From the NCBI GenBank assembly GCA_025458465.1, contig JALOSK010000111.1, positions 1-7,007 of the forward strand: a stretch of 7,007 bases of DNA, read 5' to 3'. This DNA comes from Sandarakinorhabdus sp. (lineage in GTDB: Bacteria > Pseudomonadota > Alphaproteobacteria > Sphingomonadales > Sphingomonadaceae). Shown piece by piece: positions 6,581 through 7,007 of this stretch. Position 1 is the stretch's first letter. The number at the start of each line of letters is the position of its first letter. Below the pieces are notes generated by a model that was not told where the DNA came from, did no database searches, and saw nothing but the letters and a program-made list of their open reading frames with translations. A program made the translations under genes and the position numbers.

Positions 6581-6722
6581 ACTCCCTCCCCCTTGCGGGG
6601 AGGGCGAGAGACGGAGCAAAGGGACGGCCCGGGGTGGGGGTTGCGGCTTAGTTACGAATAGCGCGACCCCCACCCCGGGCCGCCTTCGGCGTCTCTCGAC
6701 CCTCCCCACAAGGGGGAGGGAG
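6581..6722. repeat. Long imperfect inverted repeat (about 62-bp arms) between pepA and ndk
   Basis: The left arm (about 6581–6645) is nearly the reverse complement of the right arm (about 6662–6722), with a short spacer around TTAGTTACGAATA. Matching blocks include ACTCCCTCCCCCTT, GGGGAGGG, GAGAGAC and CCCGGGGTGGGGG; the arms differ by a few substitutions and a 4–5 bp length change near 6613–6626. Each arm also contains its own small hairpin: CCCTCCCC with GGGGAGGG at 6584–6604 and at 6700–6720. The element begins 6 nt past the pepA stop. Similar G/C-rich hairpin repeats occur dispersed between genes in sphingomonads and other alphaproteobacteria, to my knowledge. It carries no coding sequence and no transposase, so a non-autonomous or REP-like element is likely. 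As RNA it would fold into a very stable structure capable of stopping or stabilising the pepA transcript. Confidence 0.88.
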
Positions 6723-6727
6723 TTTCG

Positions 6728-7007
6728 TCACCCCTCGAAATTGTCCGCCACGAAGCGATCGAGCAGGCGCACGCCATAGCCGGTGGCGCCCTTGTCGTGC
6801 AGCGCGCCGGGCTTCGATGCCCACACGGTGCCAGCCACATCCAGATGCGCCCACTTCACGCCGGGCTTGATGAAGCGGCCGATGAACTGCGCCGCGGTGA
6901 TGGAACCCCCTTCGCGCGGGCCGACGTTCTTGATGTCGGCAATGTCGCTGTCGATCAGCTTGTCATAGGCATCGCCGATCGGCATCCGCCACAATTTCTC
7001 GCCCACC
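6728..7007 (-). CDS. pepA: Leucyl aminopeptidase (M17 family), C-terminal 92 residues; 5' part beyond the right edge
   Basis: The frame is open to the right edge, so the gene starts outside the window. The visible end shows family C-terminal sequence: EKLWRMPIGDAYDKLIDSDIADIKN, NVGPREGGSITAAQFIGRF, WAHLDVAGTVWASKPG and ATGYGVRLLDRFV. This is the C-terminal catalytic half of the two-metal cytosol aminopeptidase PepA, which removes N-terminal residues from peptides and forms hexamers. The metal ligands and the NTDAEGRL signature lie upstream and are not visible. The GTG at 7006 is an internal valine codon, not a start. The gene shares direction with ndk but is separated from it by the inverted repeat. 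Confidence 0.93.
   Translation of the reverse strand, partial: VGEKLWRMPIGDAYDKLIDSDIADIKNVGPREGGSITAAQFIGRFIKPGVKWAHLDVAGTVWASKPGALHDKGATGYGVRLLDRFVADNFEG

Noticed and set aside
6205..6651. A 148-residue plus-strand frame across ndk and the repeat
   Set aside because: Antisense to ndk, whose catalytic motifs are clear; the frame runs through the inverted repeat, which is not coding.
6354..6709. Other minus-strand frames over the ndk 5' region, considered as a place for the missing ndk N-terminus (frameshift)
   Set aside because: None encodes the expected IIKPDA/RRNLTGAV-like segment, so a frameshift does not explain the short ndk; the segment is absent.
6581..6722. CRISPR-like or tandem repeat
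   Set aside because: The two copies are inverted, not direct, and there are no regular spacers or cas genes.

Overview
The window is GC-rich and gene-dense, and looks like an alphaproteobacterial chromosome, most probably Sphingomonadales (Sphingomonas/Novosphingobium relatives). The reasons are the linked ppk–hdaA–purM–purN–ndk–pepA set, an HdaA-type DnaA paralogue, and a long G/C-rich inverted-repeat element between genes. This placement rests on remembered gene order and protein style, not on a database search.

Left part (1–2855, minus strand). Three genes read leftwards in probable operon order: an exported protein with a DUF2066-like N-terminal region (GTG start), hdaA (overlapping it by 4 nt), and ppk, which runs off the left edge. 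Together they couple an envelope protein of unknown role, control of replication initiation, and polyphosphate synthesis. Middle (2939–4988, plus strand). purM and purN overlap by 8 nt and encode two steps of IMP synthesis. The purN product carries an additional C-terminal MmcQ/YjbR-like domain of about 110 residues, so it is a fusion protein. An 83-bp gap separates the divergent left and middle units and holds candidate back-to-back promoters.

Right part (4989–7007). A secreted protein of unknown function (plus strand) converges on ndk (minus strand); a good minus-strand hairpin/U-tract terminator lies between them. The ndk gene is unusual: relative to the family it has lost exactly 20 residues near the N-terminus, including the conserved KPD motif with the ATP-binding lysine, while every other active-site residue is kept at a constant offset of 20. 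Between ndk and the 3' end of pepA lies a 140-bp nearly perfect inverted repeat, at the place where holC is often found in relatives.

The points most worth a second look are the truncated ndk, the PurN–YjbR fusion, the missing holC with a repeat element in its place, and the apparent move of the clamp-binding motif of HdaA from the N- to the C-terminus. No CRISPR array, tRNA, rRNA or transposase was seen, and no wholly new multi-gene system is evident.
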